A DNA stretch of 64,000 bases from contig JADKBZ010000001.1 of the NCBI GenBank assembly GCA_016714815.1, forward strand, positions 558,001 to 622,000, in the 5' to 3' direction. The notes beneath the pieces are model-generated. The model was not told the DNA's origin and did no database searches. It saw nothing but the letters and a program-made list of their open reading frames with translations. Source of the DNA: Holophagales bacterium. Its GTDB lineage: Bacteria > Acidobacteriota > Thermoanaerobaculia > UBA5066. Shown here piece by piece: positions 1-8,284 of this stretch; the stretch's first letter is position 1; every line of letters begins with the position of its first letter. Made by a program: the position numbers and the translations under genes.

Positions 1-990
1 GGCGACGAGGAGCGCAAGGCCGAAGAGCCCGGCGCGGCCGCCGATGGGGACCTCCGTCGCACCGGCCACGACGAGCCCCGCGGCTGCGGAGGCGTCTGCT
101 GCCGCCGCGATCGTGCTTCCGGGCCCGAGAAGGAGGAGGTCGTAGGCTCCGGGAACCGGCGCCGGGCCGAGCGCGACGCCTGAGAAGGCGTTCGTCGGCG
201 TGGTGAACGACTGCTGGAGAAGGCAGGAGCCGGCGTACGAGCCGCCGATCGTCCACCCGCTGTTGGGGAGGAGGCAGAGCCTGTAGGCCTGGGCCGTGTC
301 CGGGACGGTACCGGCTCCGACGAGGGCCTCTCCGGGGACTGCCGTCGTCACGTTCAGGCCGACGGCCGGGGTCGGGACCGGGGTCGCGGTCGGGGCCACC
401 GTCGGCGTGAGCGTCGGGGTGACGGTCGCGGTGGGGGTCGGCGGGACCGGGGTGTTCGTCGGGGTGCTCGTGGCGGTGGCGGTGGGGGCGCCCGGGGTGT
501 TCGTCGGCGTGCTGGTGGGGGTGCCGGTGGGGGGCACGGGCGTGTTGGTGGGCGTATTCGTCGGGGTGCTGGTCGGAGTATTGGTCGGCGTGCTGGTCGG
601 GGTGTTCGTCGGCGTGCTGGTCGGAGTATTCGTCGGGGTGCTCGTCGGCGTGCTGGTCGGAGTATTCGTCGGGGTGCTCGTCGGCGTGCTGGTGGGCGTC
701 TCTGTCGGAGTGCTCGGCGGAGTGCTGGTGGGCGTTTCCGTCGGCGTGCTCGTCGGCGTGCTGGTCGGCGTCTCCGTCGGCGTTGCCGTCGGCGTTTCCG
801 TAGGAGGTACGGCCGCGCCCGCCTGGCCTTGGGTCTTCACCGATCCGTTCTCGATCGAGACGGACGGAACGACCATCGCGAGGGCGATCGCGGCGAGGAC
901 AGGAAGCCAGGCCCACCCGTTGCCCGGCTCGCTCCGTTTCCTCGCACCTCGAGTTCCGGTTTCACCCTCGTCGGCCTTGATTCTCGACAT
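1..990 (-). CDS. Secreted protein with Thr-Pro-rich repeat linker (C-terminus cut by window edge)
   Basis: The gene reads leftward and has no stop before the window edge (330 codons seen). The ATG start gives a basic N-terminus, then a hydrophobic segment around residues 32-50 that looks like a signal peptide or anchor. About 140 residues of degenerate Thr-Pro repeats (TPTSTPTNTP-type) follow, then a globular Cys-containing part. The last visible residues, VPIGGRAGLFGLALLVA, look like a C-terminal hydrophobic segment of the IPTL-CTERM kind, so the protein probably ends just outside the window. It starts 13 bases after the stop of the upstream glycosyltransferase, suggesting co-transcription. 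I do not recognise the family; an extracellular or surface protein with a stalk-like linker is inferred. Confidence 0.7.
   Translation of the reverse strand, partial: MSRIKADEGETGTRGARKRSEPGNGWAWLPVLAAIALAMVVPSVSIENGSVKTQGQAGAAVPPTETPTATPTETPTSTPTSTPTETPTSTPPSTPTETPTSTPTSTPTNTPTSTPTSTPTNTPTSTPTNTPTSTPTNTPTSTPTNTPTNTPVPPTGTPTSTPTNTPGAPTATATSTPTNTPVPPTPTATVTPTLTPTVAPTATPVPTPAVGLNVTTAVPGEALVGAGTVPDTAQAYRLCLLPNSGWTIGGSYAGSCLLQQSFTTPTNAFSGVALGPAPVPGAYDLLLLGPGSTIAAAADASAAAGLVVAGATEVPIGGRAGLFGLALLVA
614..685. repeat. 36-bp perfect tandem duplication inside a Thr-Pro repeat tract
   Basis: Two identical 36-bp units (614-649 and 650-685) lie in a longer tract (about 415-820) of degenerate 6- and 12-bp repeats. 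On the minus strand the tract encodes alternating Thr-Pro pairs with Ser, Asn, Glu or Ala between them. The exact copy points to recent slippage or unequal exchange and so to likely length variation of the encoded linker. It is coding, not CRISPR: the units have no unique spacers. Confidence 0.85.
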
Positions 991-1003
991 CGTGTCTCAG
1001 AGT

Positions 1004-2164
1004 TTAGCGGGAGGGGGGGGCTGCAACAACCGGAATCATCCCGAGGAGCAGCGATTCGTTCCTCCCGATCGACTCTTCCGGCGCGAAGAGGCGGGCGACG
1101 CGGTTCCGGTCCGGGTGCAGCTCGACCCGTCGGGCCAGCGCCTCCGCGATGGTGGTCGCGAGGGACTCCGGTGACCCGGGCTGGCAGAGAAGGCCGTAGC
1201 CCGTCTCGCGGACGACGACGCGGGCCCCCGGGATGTCGGTGGCCACGACGGGAGTTCCGGCGAGCATCGCCTCCACCTGGACGAGCGCCATCATCTCGGT
1301 CCGGCTCGGCAGGGCGAAGACGTCGCACATCGCGTGGAAGTCGGCGATCCGCTGCGGTTCGCGCAGCAGGCCGAGGAGGACGAGCCGGTCCCCCGCGGCC
1401 GCCACGAGCGGGCGACACCTGTCGAAGAAGCGCTCGTAGTGAACGTTCGCTTCGCCGGCGAAGACGAGGTGGACGTCGGGGACGAGGGTTCGAAGGAGCG
1501 GAAGCGCTCGGAGGAGGACGTCGAATCCCTTTTCGGCCACGAACCGGCCGGCGAAGCCGACGATCGTCTTCCCCGTGAGGCCGAGGTCGGCCCGCCAGCG
1601 GGCCGAGGCGCCCCGGTCGGGCTCGGGGAGGGTGACGGGTGGCACGATCGCGTGGACCTTCTTCCGGACGCCGCCGAGAAGGCGCGAGGAAGCGGCGTAG
1701 TCGTCGCTGTAGGCCGTCACCGCGGAGGCGAGCCGCGCGGCGCCCGAAAGGACGACGTGGGCGGCAGCCTCGATCGCCCTTTCGTGGAGGCTCGGCGGCA
1801 TGACGACGTCGCCGTGGTGCGTCATCAGGACCGGGACGCCGAACGCCCGGGCCAGACCCGCGACGAGGAGCGCCTCGGGAAGCGGGGTGTGGATCTGGAC
1901 GACGTCCACCTCCCGGAGGAGCCGCGCGAGGGCGAAGGGAAGCCCGGGGACGATCATTCCGCGGTTGAAGCCGGCAAGGGGCCGGAGTCTCACCACGCGG
2001 ACGCCGTCGACGACCTCGTCCCGGGAGAGCGACGGCTCGTGGCGCGTCGTCAGGACGGTGACGACGTGGCCCCGTCGGGCGAAGCCTTCGGCGAGCCGTA
2101 CCGCGTGGACGGTCAGTCCCGTCCAATGCGGACGGTAGTAGGTGAGGACGGAGAGGATGCGAAT
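1004..2164 (-). CDS. Glycosyltransferase family 4 (GT-B fold)
   Basis: The product (about 386 aa) transfers a sugar from a nucleotide-sugar donor, probably for envelope glycans; acceptor unknown. It opens with RILSVLTYYRPHWTGLTVHA, a typical GT4 N-terminal Rossmann strand and acceptor loop. Later come GFAGRFVAEKGFDVLLRAL (donor-domain entry) and the ALPSRTEMMALVQVEAMLAGTPVVATD region with the E-x7-E type donor-binding motif. No ATG lies at the natural N-terminus: the conserved start falls on an ATT at 2164, with in-frame GTGs further upstream (near 2240) as alternatives, so the start is uncertain. It is divergent from the methyltransferase at 2222 and followed closely by the Thr-Pro-rich protein. 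Confidence 0.85.
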   Translation of the reverse strand: MRILSVLTYYRPHWTGLTVHAVRLAEGFARRGHVVTVLTTRHEPSLSRDEVVDGVRVVRLRPLAGFNRGMIVPGLPFALARLLREVDVVQIHTPLPEALLVAGLARAFGVPVLMTHHGDVVMPPSLHERAIEAAAHVVLSGAARLASAVTAYSDDYAASSRLLGGVRKKVHAIVPPVTLPEPDRGASARWRADLGLTGKTIVGFAGRFVAEKGFDVLLRALPLLRTLVPDVHLVFAGEANVHYERFFDRCRPLVAAAGDRLVLLGLLREPQRIADFHAMCDVFALPSRTEMMALVQVEAMLAGTPVVATDIPGARVVVRETGYGLLCQPGSPESLATTIAEALARRVELHPDRNRVARLFAPEESIGRNESLLLGMIPVVAAPPSR

Positions 2165-2221
2165 GGCGTATCCCGGAGTGCCGGGAGGGTAGCAGGCGGG
2201 AGACCCGTTACTCTCCCCGCG

Positions 2222-3124
2222 GTGACGCACGAACACTCGCCCGCGCACGGCCTTGTCCCCGAGGCCCCGCCCGACACCGGGCTGGATCGCGGACGTCTCG
2301 AGTCCCTGCTCGCGGACGAGCTCGACATGGCCTTCCGGCGCCGCGTCCGGTGGCTCCTCGACGCCCTCGACCTCCGTCCCGGGCTCTCCCTGCTCGACCT
2401 CGGCTGCGGGCCGGGCGTTCTCCTCCGGGCGCTCGCCGCCTCGACGTCCGGGGTGAGGGCCGCAGGCCTCGACGCGGGAATGGAGCGTCTCCTGCAGGCG
2501 CGCTCGGCGCCGACGCCCGCGCCCCTCCTCAGGGGCGACGCCCTCCGCCTCCCGTTTCGCGACTCCGCCTTCGACCGGGTCCTGGGGGCGGAGGTTCTCG
2601 AGCACCTTCCCGACGACGCCGCCGCCCTCAGGGAGCTCCGCCGGGTCCTCGCGCCGGGCGGCCTGCTCGCCCTTTCGGTCCCGCACGTGGAATACCCGTT
2701 CCTCTGGGATCCGATCAACCGGCTCTGGACGGCTCTCGGCGGCTCCCCCTTCCGTACGGGCCCTCTCGTCGGGATCTGGACGGGGCACGAACGGCTCTAC
2801 CGGCCAGACGACCTGGCGGCGCGCGTCGCCGCGGCGGGTTTCGAGGTCCTCCGAGTGGAGGAGGCGACCCACCATTGCCTCCCCCTCACGCACTTCCTCC
2901 TCTACGGCGTCGGCCGGCCTCTCGTGGAGAGGGGCCCGCTCCCCGCCGCGCTCCGGCGGCGCCTCGGCCGCCTCCCCCCCGCGCCGGGCGCCCGTCGCGG
3001 GCCGGACCTCCTCGCCCCCTTTCGCGCCCTCCTCGCGGCGGTGGACCGGCCAAATGACGGCGCGGCCGTCAAGAAGCGGCGCACGTTCGTCAACGTCCTC
3101 CTCCTCGCGCGCCGGCCCGCGTGA
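2222..3124 (+). CDS. Class I SAM-dependent methyltransferase
   Basis: A 300-residue methyltransferase of the Methyltransf_11 type. The SAM-binding motif I is DLGCGPG (residues 59-65). An acidic strand-2 end (GLDAGMERLL) and motif IV-like VLGAEVLEHLPDD follow, then the usual RRVLAPGGLLALSVPH segment. The GTG start at 2222 (MTHEHSPAHG) places motif I at the normal distance; the open frame extends far upstream only because of high GC. The substrate cannot be read from the sequence. Its position beside glycosyltransferases suggests methylation of a lipid- or glycan-linked intermediate, which is inference. Confidence 0.82.
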   Translation: MTHEHSPAHGLVPEAPPDTGLDRGRLESLLADELDMAFRRRVRWLLDALDLRPGLSLLDLGCGPGVLLRALAASTSGVRAAGLDAGMERLLQARSAPTPAPLLRGDALRLPFRDSAFDRVLGAEVLEHLPDDAAALRELRRVLAPGGLLALSVPHVEYPFLWDPINRLWTALGGSPFRTGPLVGIWTGHERLYRPDDLAARVAAAGFEVLRVEEATHHCLPLTHFLLYGVGRPLVERGPLPAALRRRLGRLPPAPGARRGPDLLAPFRALLAAVDRPNDGAAVKKRRTFVNVLLLARRPA

Positions 3125-3164
3125 CGAGGCCGCGGACCGGTCCGGTATCGTCGGACGCACCCCC

Positions 3165-6100
3165 TTGAACGAGCCCTCTCTTCTCGATCTCCTCCGCGGC
3201 CTCGCGACGCGCACGCGACTCGTGCGCCTGCTTCTCGTCGCGGCGGCGCTCGGCGCGCTCGGCGTCGCCGCGACCCTCCTGGCGAAACCGGGCGTCCCCA
3301 TCGCCCGCCTCGTCGCCTGGGCGGCCGCCGCGGTCGCGCTGGGCGAGGCCGCCCGTTTCGCGAGGAGGCCGCCGTCCGCGACGCCTTCGGCCTCGCCGCC
3401 CGTCGCGGCCGCACGGAGCCGTCCGGCGATTCGCACCGTTGCGCTCCTTGCGGTCGTCCTGCTCGGAATTGCCTTCCGCTTCGCGTGGGCCCGGTGGGAC
3501 GAGGGGGCCCCGCTGCATCCCGACGAGTACGGCCTCACCGGTACGCTGTCGAAGCTCTCGTTCCCATCGAGCGCGGCCGAGTGGTTCGACACGCGCCTCT
3601 CGCCGATGAGCCCCTATCCCCGCTACGACCTCGACGGGAAGCGGCTCCCCGGCAGAGCTGCCGACGAGGCGATGCGCTGGGGGCAATGGCCGCAGCTGCT
3701 CGTTCGCGGCACCGCGGAGCTCCTGAGCGCGCGCCCGGGCACGCAAGGCAAGGATTTCACGCGGTTCGGCGACCTGCGCCTCGTCGGGCGGCGGCTCTCG
3801 GCGGGGGCGAGCGTCCTCGCGCTCGGTCTCCTCTATCTCCTCGCCCGGCAGCTGTTCGGGTCGGGGACGGCCCTTCTCGCGACGTCTCTCGCCGCGCTCG
3901 CGCCGCTGCCGCTTCAGCAGGCCCGCTTCCTGACGGTCGACGGCTTCGCCACGCTCTTCGCCACGGCGGCCCTTCTGCCCCTGGTCCGGCTGGCGGCCCC
4001 GCGGGCGGGAGAGCGGGGGCCCCAGGGGCCGGCGGCGCTCTTCGGCCTTCTCGCGGCGATGGCGGTCGCCTCCCGTCTCAACCTCGCGCCGATCGTCCTC
4101 CTCCTCCCGCTCGCCCTCTTCCTGCGCGACCGCGGCGCTGAGCTCGGGGTGCTCCTCAGGCGTTCCGCGGTTCCGGCTCTCCTCGGGGCCCTCGTCTTCC
4201 TCGCGACCTTCCGCGTCACGCAGCCGATGTCCTTCCGGGCACCTCGCGGCGAGACGAGCCCGTTCACACTCACCCTCAACCCCGACTGGCTCCGCAACGT
4301 CGAGCTTGCGCGCTCCGAGTCGTCGCTCGAGACCTCCGCGCCCCCCTCGGAGCAGTGGACCGGCCGAACCCGGCTCCTCTTCCCGTCGGTCAACACCTTC
4401 CTCTGGGGCCTCGGTGTCCCGGGCGGCCTCCTCGCCCTCGCGGGCCTCGGGCTCGCGCTCGCGGCGATCGCAAAGGGACGTGCGCGCGCGGCGCCCGGAG
4501 CCCTCGTCCTGACCGCCTGGACCACCGGCTTCTTCCTCTTCATGGCGATTCGCCCCGTCTCGTCCGTTCGCTATTTCCTTCCCCTCTATCCCCTCTTCGC
4601 CCTGTCCGGCGCGCTCGCGCTCGAGCGGCTCGAGGAGCGGCTGCGGGGAAGGTGGACGCGTTTCGCTCCCGCCGTCCCGGCGGCGGCGGTCCTTCTCGCG
4701 CTCGCCTGGGCGTGGGGTTTCACGGGCATCTGGCGACAGCCCAATACGAGGATCGCGGCCTCGCGCTACGTCTACGCGCACCTTCCGGTGGCGACGAACG
4801 TCGTCCTCGACGCCGCCGAGGGGGCGCGCCGAATCCCGATTCCCGACGGCCGATCGCGCGTCGTGACGGAGGAGACGACCGTTCTCGGGATTCCGCCCGG
4901 GACGGAAGGGCTTCTTCGTCGCGTCGAGTTTCCCCACGTCTCGGGCCCACCCGGTTCCGAGCTGCGGGTCGCGATCCGCCGGGCCGGGAGCACGACCCCC
5001 CTCGCGGAAAGCGCCTTCCCGGTCCCAACGACCCCGCGCCATCCGCTCGGAGACGCGGCGTCGGTCGCCTTCGATTCCCTTCTCCTGTTGCCCGGAAACG
5101 CCTGGCAGCTCGTGCTCACCGCTCGAGGCGGGCCGGTCACGATCACCTCCTCGGTGATCCTGGGCGAATCGTGGGACGAGGTGCTGCCGTGCGGCCTCGA
5201 CGGCCGGGACCCAAGCTCCTACGACGTCCGGCTCCTCCCGGTCCGGGGGCCGGACCACGCCGCCAAGCGAACGGCGATCCTCGCGGCGATCGCCGAGGCC
5301 GACGCGGTCGTTCTCTCCAGCCCCCGCTCCCTCTGGGTCGTTCCCCGCCTTCCGCTGAACCACCCGTTCACTACGGCCTGGTACCGAGCCCTCTTCGACG
5401 GCCGCCTGGGGTTCTCGCCAGCGCCGCCGAGCCCGTTCCAGGCGCCGCTGCAGGTCGGTCCTCTCTCCGTCTCGGACGCCGCCGGAGCGGTCGCCTGGGG
5501 TCGTGCGCCGGTCCTGCCGGTGGGCGGGGGAGGGCCGTTTGCGGCGGAGGAAGCCTTCTTCGTCTACGACCACGCCCCCGTCTGGCTCTTCACGCGCGTG
5601 GCCGGCCGAACCCGGACAGAGCTCGACGCAATCCTCCCGGCTTCCCTCCTGGACGGTGTCGTCCCCCAGACGCCGCGCCAGGCGACGGCGGCGCCGGGCG
5701 GTCTGATGCTGCCGCCCGACCGGCTCGCGCGCGACGCGGCGGGCGAAGGCCGGGACGACGCCCCTTCTCCAGGTGCGCCGCTCAACAGGTCCCTCGCGCT
5801 CGCGATCCCCGCGTGGCTGGCCCTCCTGGCGCTCCTCGGCCTCGCGGCCCTGCCTCTCACGGCGGCGGTGCTCGGCCGCCTTCCCTCGGCGGCCTTCGCC
5901 TTCGCGCGCCTCGCGGGGCTCCTCGTGACCGCCTGGCTCGCGTGGCTCCTCGCCTCGGTCCGCGCCGTTCCCTTCGGACGGGGCGCGATCCTCCTCTCTC
6001 TGGCCGCCCTCCTCGTGGCCTCGGGCGTCCTGGCCTGGCGAACCCGCTCCTCCCTCCTCGGCCTCCTCAGGCGCGAGCGCCGGACGCTCCTGGCGACGGA

Positions 6101-6605
6101 GCTCCTCTTCCACGCTCTCCTCGCCCTGGGGCTCCTCCTGCGCTTCGGGAATCCCGACCTCTGGCACCCGTCGCTCGGCGGCGAGAAGCCGATGGCCTTC
6201 GCCTTCCTCAACGTCCTCCTCCGGACGACGGAGTTCCCGCCGCAGCATCCCTGGTTCGCGGGAGGAACGCCCAACTACTACTACTTCGGGTACGTCCTCG
6301 CGGCCCTGCCCGCCCGTCTCCTCGGCCTCGCTGCGGGCGTCGCCTACAACCTCGCCGTCCCGATGTTCTTCGCCTTCGCCGGGACCGGGGCCTTCGCGAT
6401 CGGGCACTCCCTCGTCCGCTCGGCGGCGGAACGGGGCGAAGCGAGGGCGGCCGGCCGTCCGTACCTCGCCGGCGTCCTCTCCGCCACGCTCCTCGTCCTC
6501 CTCGGCAACCTCGGGCAGGTCCGGCTGCTTCTCCGCGCGTTTCAGACCCTCGGGGAGACGCCTCGGGGCGTCTCGACCCGATCCTCGTCGCCGCGGGGGC
6601 GCTGA
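3165..6605 (+). CDS. GT39/'YYY' (DUF2298-type) membrane protein, 5' part of a frameshifted gene
   Basis: This is the N-terminal two-thirds of one very large membrane protein. The first half looks like a GT39/PMT-type glycosyltransferase: an N-terminal membrane helix, an early luminal loop with an acidic motif (APLHPDEYGL), many hydrophobic helices, then a periplasmic beta-rich region. A second membrane domain begins near residue 880 and carries PNYYYFGYV, the YYYxG signature of the Chlor_Arch_YYY/DUF2298 family. Translation from the TTG at 3165 stays open to about 6550, then runs into a spurious tail ending at 6605 (TPRGVSTRSSSPRGR). The family continues without a break in another frame (6557-8281). 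Likely role: lipid-linked sugar transfer at the membrane. The TTG start is the first plausible one after the upstream methyltransferase. Confidence 0.8.
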   Translation: MNEPSLLDLLRGLATRTRLVRLLLVAAALGALGVAATLLAKPGVPIARLVAWAAAAVALGEAARFARRPPSATPSASPPVAAARSRPAIRTVALLAVVLLGIAFRFAWARWDEGAPLHPDEYGLTGTLSKLSFPSSAAEWFDTRLSPMSPYPRYDLDGKRLPGRAADEAMRWGQWPQLLVRGTAELLSARPGTQGKDFTRFGDLRLVGRRLSAGASVLALGLLYLLARQLFGSGTALLATSLAALAPLPLQQARFLTVDGFATLFATAALLPLVRLAAPRAGERGPQGPAALFGLLAAMAVASRLNLAPIVLLLPLALFLRDRGAELGVLLRRSAVPALLGALVFLATFRVTQPMSFRAPRGETSPFTLTLNPDWLRNVELARSESSLETSAPPSEQWTGRTRLLFPSVNTFLWGLGVPGGLLALAGLGLALAAIAKGRARAAPGALVLTAWTTGFFLFMAIRPVSSVRYFLPLYPLFALSGALALERLEERLRGRWTRFAPAVPAAAVLLALAWAWGFTGIWRQPNTRIAASRYVYAHLPVATNVVLDAAEGARRIPIPDGRSRVVTEETTVLGIPPGTEGLLRRVEFPHVSGPPGSELRVAIRRAGSTTPLAESAFPVPTTPRHPLGDAASVAFDSLLLLPGNAWQLVLTARGGPVTITSSVILGESWDEVLPCGLDGRDPSSYDVRLLPVRGPDHAAKRTAILAAIAEADAVVLSSPRSLWVVPRLPLNHPFTTAWYRALFDGRLGFSPAPPSPFQAPLQVGPLSVSDAAGAVAWGRAPVLPVGGGGPFAAEEAFFVYDHAPVWLFTRVAGRTRTELDAILPASLLDGVVPQTPRQATAAPGGLMLPPDRLARDAAGEGRDDAPSPGAPLNRSLALAIPAWLALLALLGLAALPLTAAVLGRLPSAAFAFARLAGLLVTAWLAWLLASVRAVPFGRGAILLSLAALLVASGVLAWRTRSSLLGLLRRERRTLLATELLFHALLALGLLLRFGNPDLWHPSLGGEKPMAFAFLNVLLRTTEFPPQHPWFAGGTPNYYYFGYVLAALPARLLGLAAGVAYNLAVPMFFAFAGTGAFAIGHSLVRSAAERGEARAAGRPYLAGVLSATLLVLLGNLGQVRLLLRAFQTLGETPRGVSTRSSSPRGR

Positions 6606-8281
6606 AAGCGCTCTTCGGCGCGCCGCTCCCGATCCGGCCCGAGGAGTGGTTCTGGAACGCGACGAGGCTCATTCCCGCCGTCGCCGGGCACGGGAACGAG
6701 ATCACCGAATTCCCCTACTTCACCTTCCTCTTCGCGGATCTCCACCCGCACCTCATGGCGCTCCCCCTCGGGCTCTTCCTCCTCGCGTGGGCGCTCGCGG
6801 TCACGGCGGAAGGTCCGAAGGGGGGGGCGGCACGGTCCGTGGCCCTGGCGCTCGGGGCCCTGGTGCTCGGAGCGGTTCGCGCGACGAACCCCTGGGACGG
6901 GCCGCTCCTGACGCTCGTCGTCGTGGCCGCCGGCGCTTTCGCCGCGTTCTCCGGGCTGAAAGCGGAGCCGAATCCCCGGCGCCGGATCGGTTTCGCCGCA
7001 GCGTGGAGCGTCTCGCCGGTTCTCCTGTCGTACGTTCTCTTCCGGCCGTTCGACGCGCACTACGTCGCCCCGTACGGAAACGTCGTGCGGTGGGAGGGAG
7101 TCGCGACGCCCCTGACGGCGTGGCTCTGGCTCTGGGCGCTTCCCGCCTTCGCGGTGGCGGGCCTCGTCGCCCTCGAGCTGGTCCGCCGCCTCGCCGAGAC
7201 TCCGGCAACCGTCCTCGGCGACGCGGACTTCTGGCGGGGACCGGTCGTTCTCGGCATCGCGGCCTCCGCCGTCGCTCTCGCCGTCTGGCTCGCCGCAGGT
7301 ATCCCGGCGGCTCTCTTCGCCTGGCCGCTCGCGGCGGCAGCCCTTGCGATGGCCGTCCCACGGGACGCGGGGCTCGGCCTCGAGCGCCGGGCCGTCCTGC
7401 TCCTTTCGGCCGCGGCCTTTCTCGTGACGCTCGGCATCGACCGTTTCGCCGTCGGAGGCGACCGGATGAACACCGTCTTCAAGCTCTCCTTCCAGGCCTT
7501 CGCGCTCCTGGCGGTCGCTTCGGGGCCGGCCCTCGCGTGGACGGACGCGGCGCTCCGGGCCCGCGGTGCGCGAAGGTTCGGGGCGTGGCACGCCACCGCC
7601 GCTCTCCTCCTCTTCGGCGCGGCGCTCTACCCGCGGACGGCGACGCCGGCGCGGCTTTTGCTGCGCTTTCCGCGCGTCACTCCCGGCGTCGGGTGCGTCC
7701 CCTGCCCGGAAGCGCCGCCGCCGGCGGCGGCGCTCGGCGCCGGAGCCCAGGGGCGGGCTCACGGACTCGACGGCACCGCCTTCCTCTCCGACGCGGCGAT
7801 CTGCGAGTCGGGCCGTCTCGTCCCGCTCCGCTGGGACGGCGAGGCGATCGCCTGGCTCCTCGCCCACGAGAAGGGCTCCCCCGCGCTCGTCGAAGCGGTC
7901 CTGCCCGAGTACCGGTGGGGCTCGCGGTTCAGCGTCCACACCGGGATTCCCGCAGTCGCCGGCTGGAGCTGGCACGTTCGCCAGCACCGCGCCGCGGTGT
8001 CCGGGACGATCGTCACAGCGAGGATCGAGGAGGTGGCGTCCTTCTACCGCCGGCCCCTCGCACCGACCGGAGAGACCTCCGGGGAGGGCCGTATCGGGGT
8101 GGACGAGGTGCGCCGCTTCCTCGCGCGGCACCGCGTCCGCTGGGTCGTCGCGGGGCTTCTCGAACGCGCCGTCTACGGGGACGAGGGGCTCGCGAAGCTC
8201 CCGGAGCTCGAGCGGCTGGGGATCCTCGAGGCGGCCTACCGCAACCCGGGCGTCACGCTCTACCGCGTCCGCGGTCGGTAG
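6557..8281 (+). CDS. GT39/'YYY' membrane protein, 3' part after a frameshift
   Basis: This is the continuation, in a different frame, of the gene starting at 3165. From about 6570 it reads GRLDPILVAAGALK and goes on with strongly family-like sequence: EFPYFTFLFADLHPHLMALPL, a run of membrane helices, GGDRMNTVFKLSFQAFALL (a conserved stretch of the DUF2298 family) and a soluble C-terminal region. No start codon with a ribosome binding site sits at the junction; the first in-frame ATG is near 6754, inside the conserved domain. The two parts therefore most likely represent one gene of about 1,700 codons broken by a one-base indel, either a sequencing error or a real lesion. Its stop is 3 bases from the stop of the convergent gene at 8285. 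Confidence 0.78.
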   Translation, partial: DASGRLDPILVAAGALKALFGAPLPIRPEEWFWNATRLIPAVAGHGNEITEFPYFTFLFADLHPHLMALPLGLFLLAWALAVTAEGPKGGAARSVALALGALVLGAVRATNPWDGPLLTLVVVAAGAFAAFSGLKAEPNPRRRIGFAAAWSVSPVLLSYVLFRPFDAHYVAPYGNVVRWEGVATPLTAWLWLWALPAFAVAGLVALELVRRLAETPATVLGDADFWRGPVVLGIAASAVALAVWLAAGIPAALFAWPLAAAALAMAVPRDAGLGLERRAVLLLSAAAFLVTLGIDRFAVGGDRMNTVFKLSFQAFALLAVASGPALAWTDAALRARGARRFGAWHATAALLLFGAALYPRTATPARLLLRFPRVTPGVGCVPCPEAPPPAAALGAGAQGRAHGLDGTAFLSDAAICESGRLVPLRWDGEAIAWLLAHEKGSPALVEAVLPEYRWGSRFSVHTGIPAVAGWSWHVRQHRAAVSGTIVTARIEEVASFYRRPLAPTGETSGEGRIGVDEVRRFLARHRVRWVVAGLLERAVYGDEGLAKLPELERLGILEAAYRNPGVTLYRVRGR

Positions 8282-8284
8282 GGC

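Noticed and set aside
415..820. Repeat tract resembling a CRISPR array
   Set aside because: The units are 6- to 12-bp in-frame coding repeats with no unique spacers.
296..1174. A long plus-strand frame rich in GVLVGVFVG repeats
   Set aside because: It is the antisense shadow of the Thr-Pro repeat gene on the minus strand, which has a proper start, signal-like segment and globular domain.
1004..3592. Extension of the first GT4 gene to 3592
   Set aside because: The extra N-terminal residues are Arg/Glu-rich shadow of the methyltransferase gene.
3090..6407. 1,105-residue minus-strand frame opposite the GT39/YYY gene
   Set aside because: Composition is Arg/Glu/Gly-rich with no domain, while the plus frame has clear membrane and family motifs.
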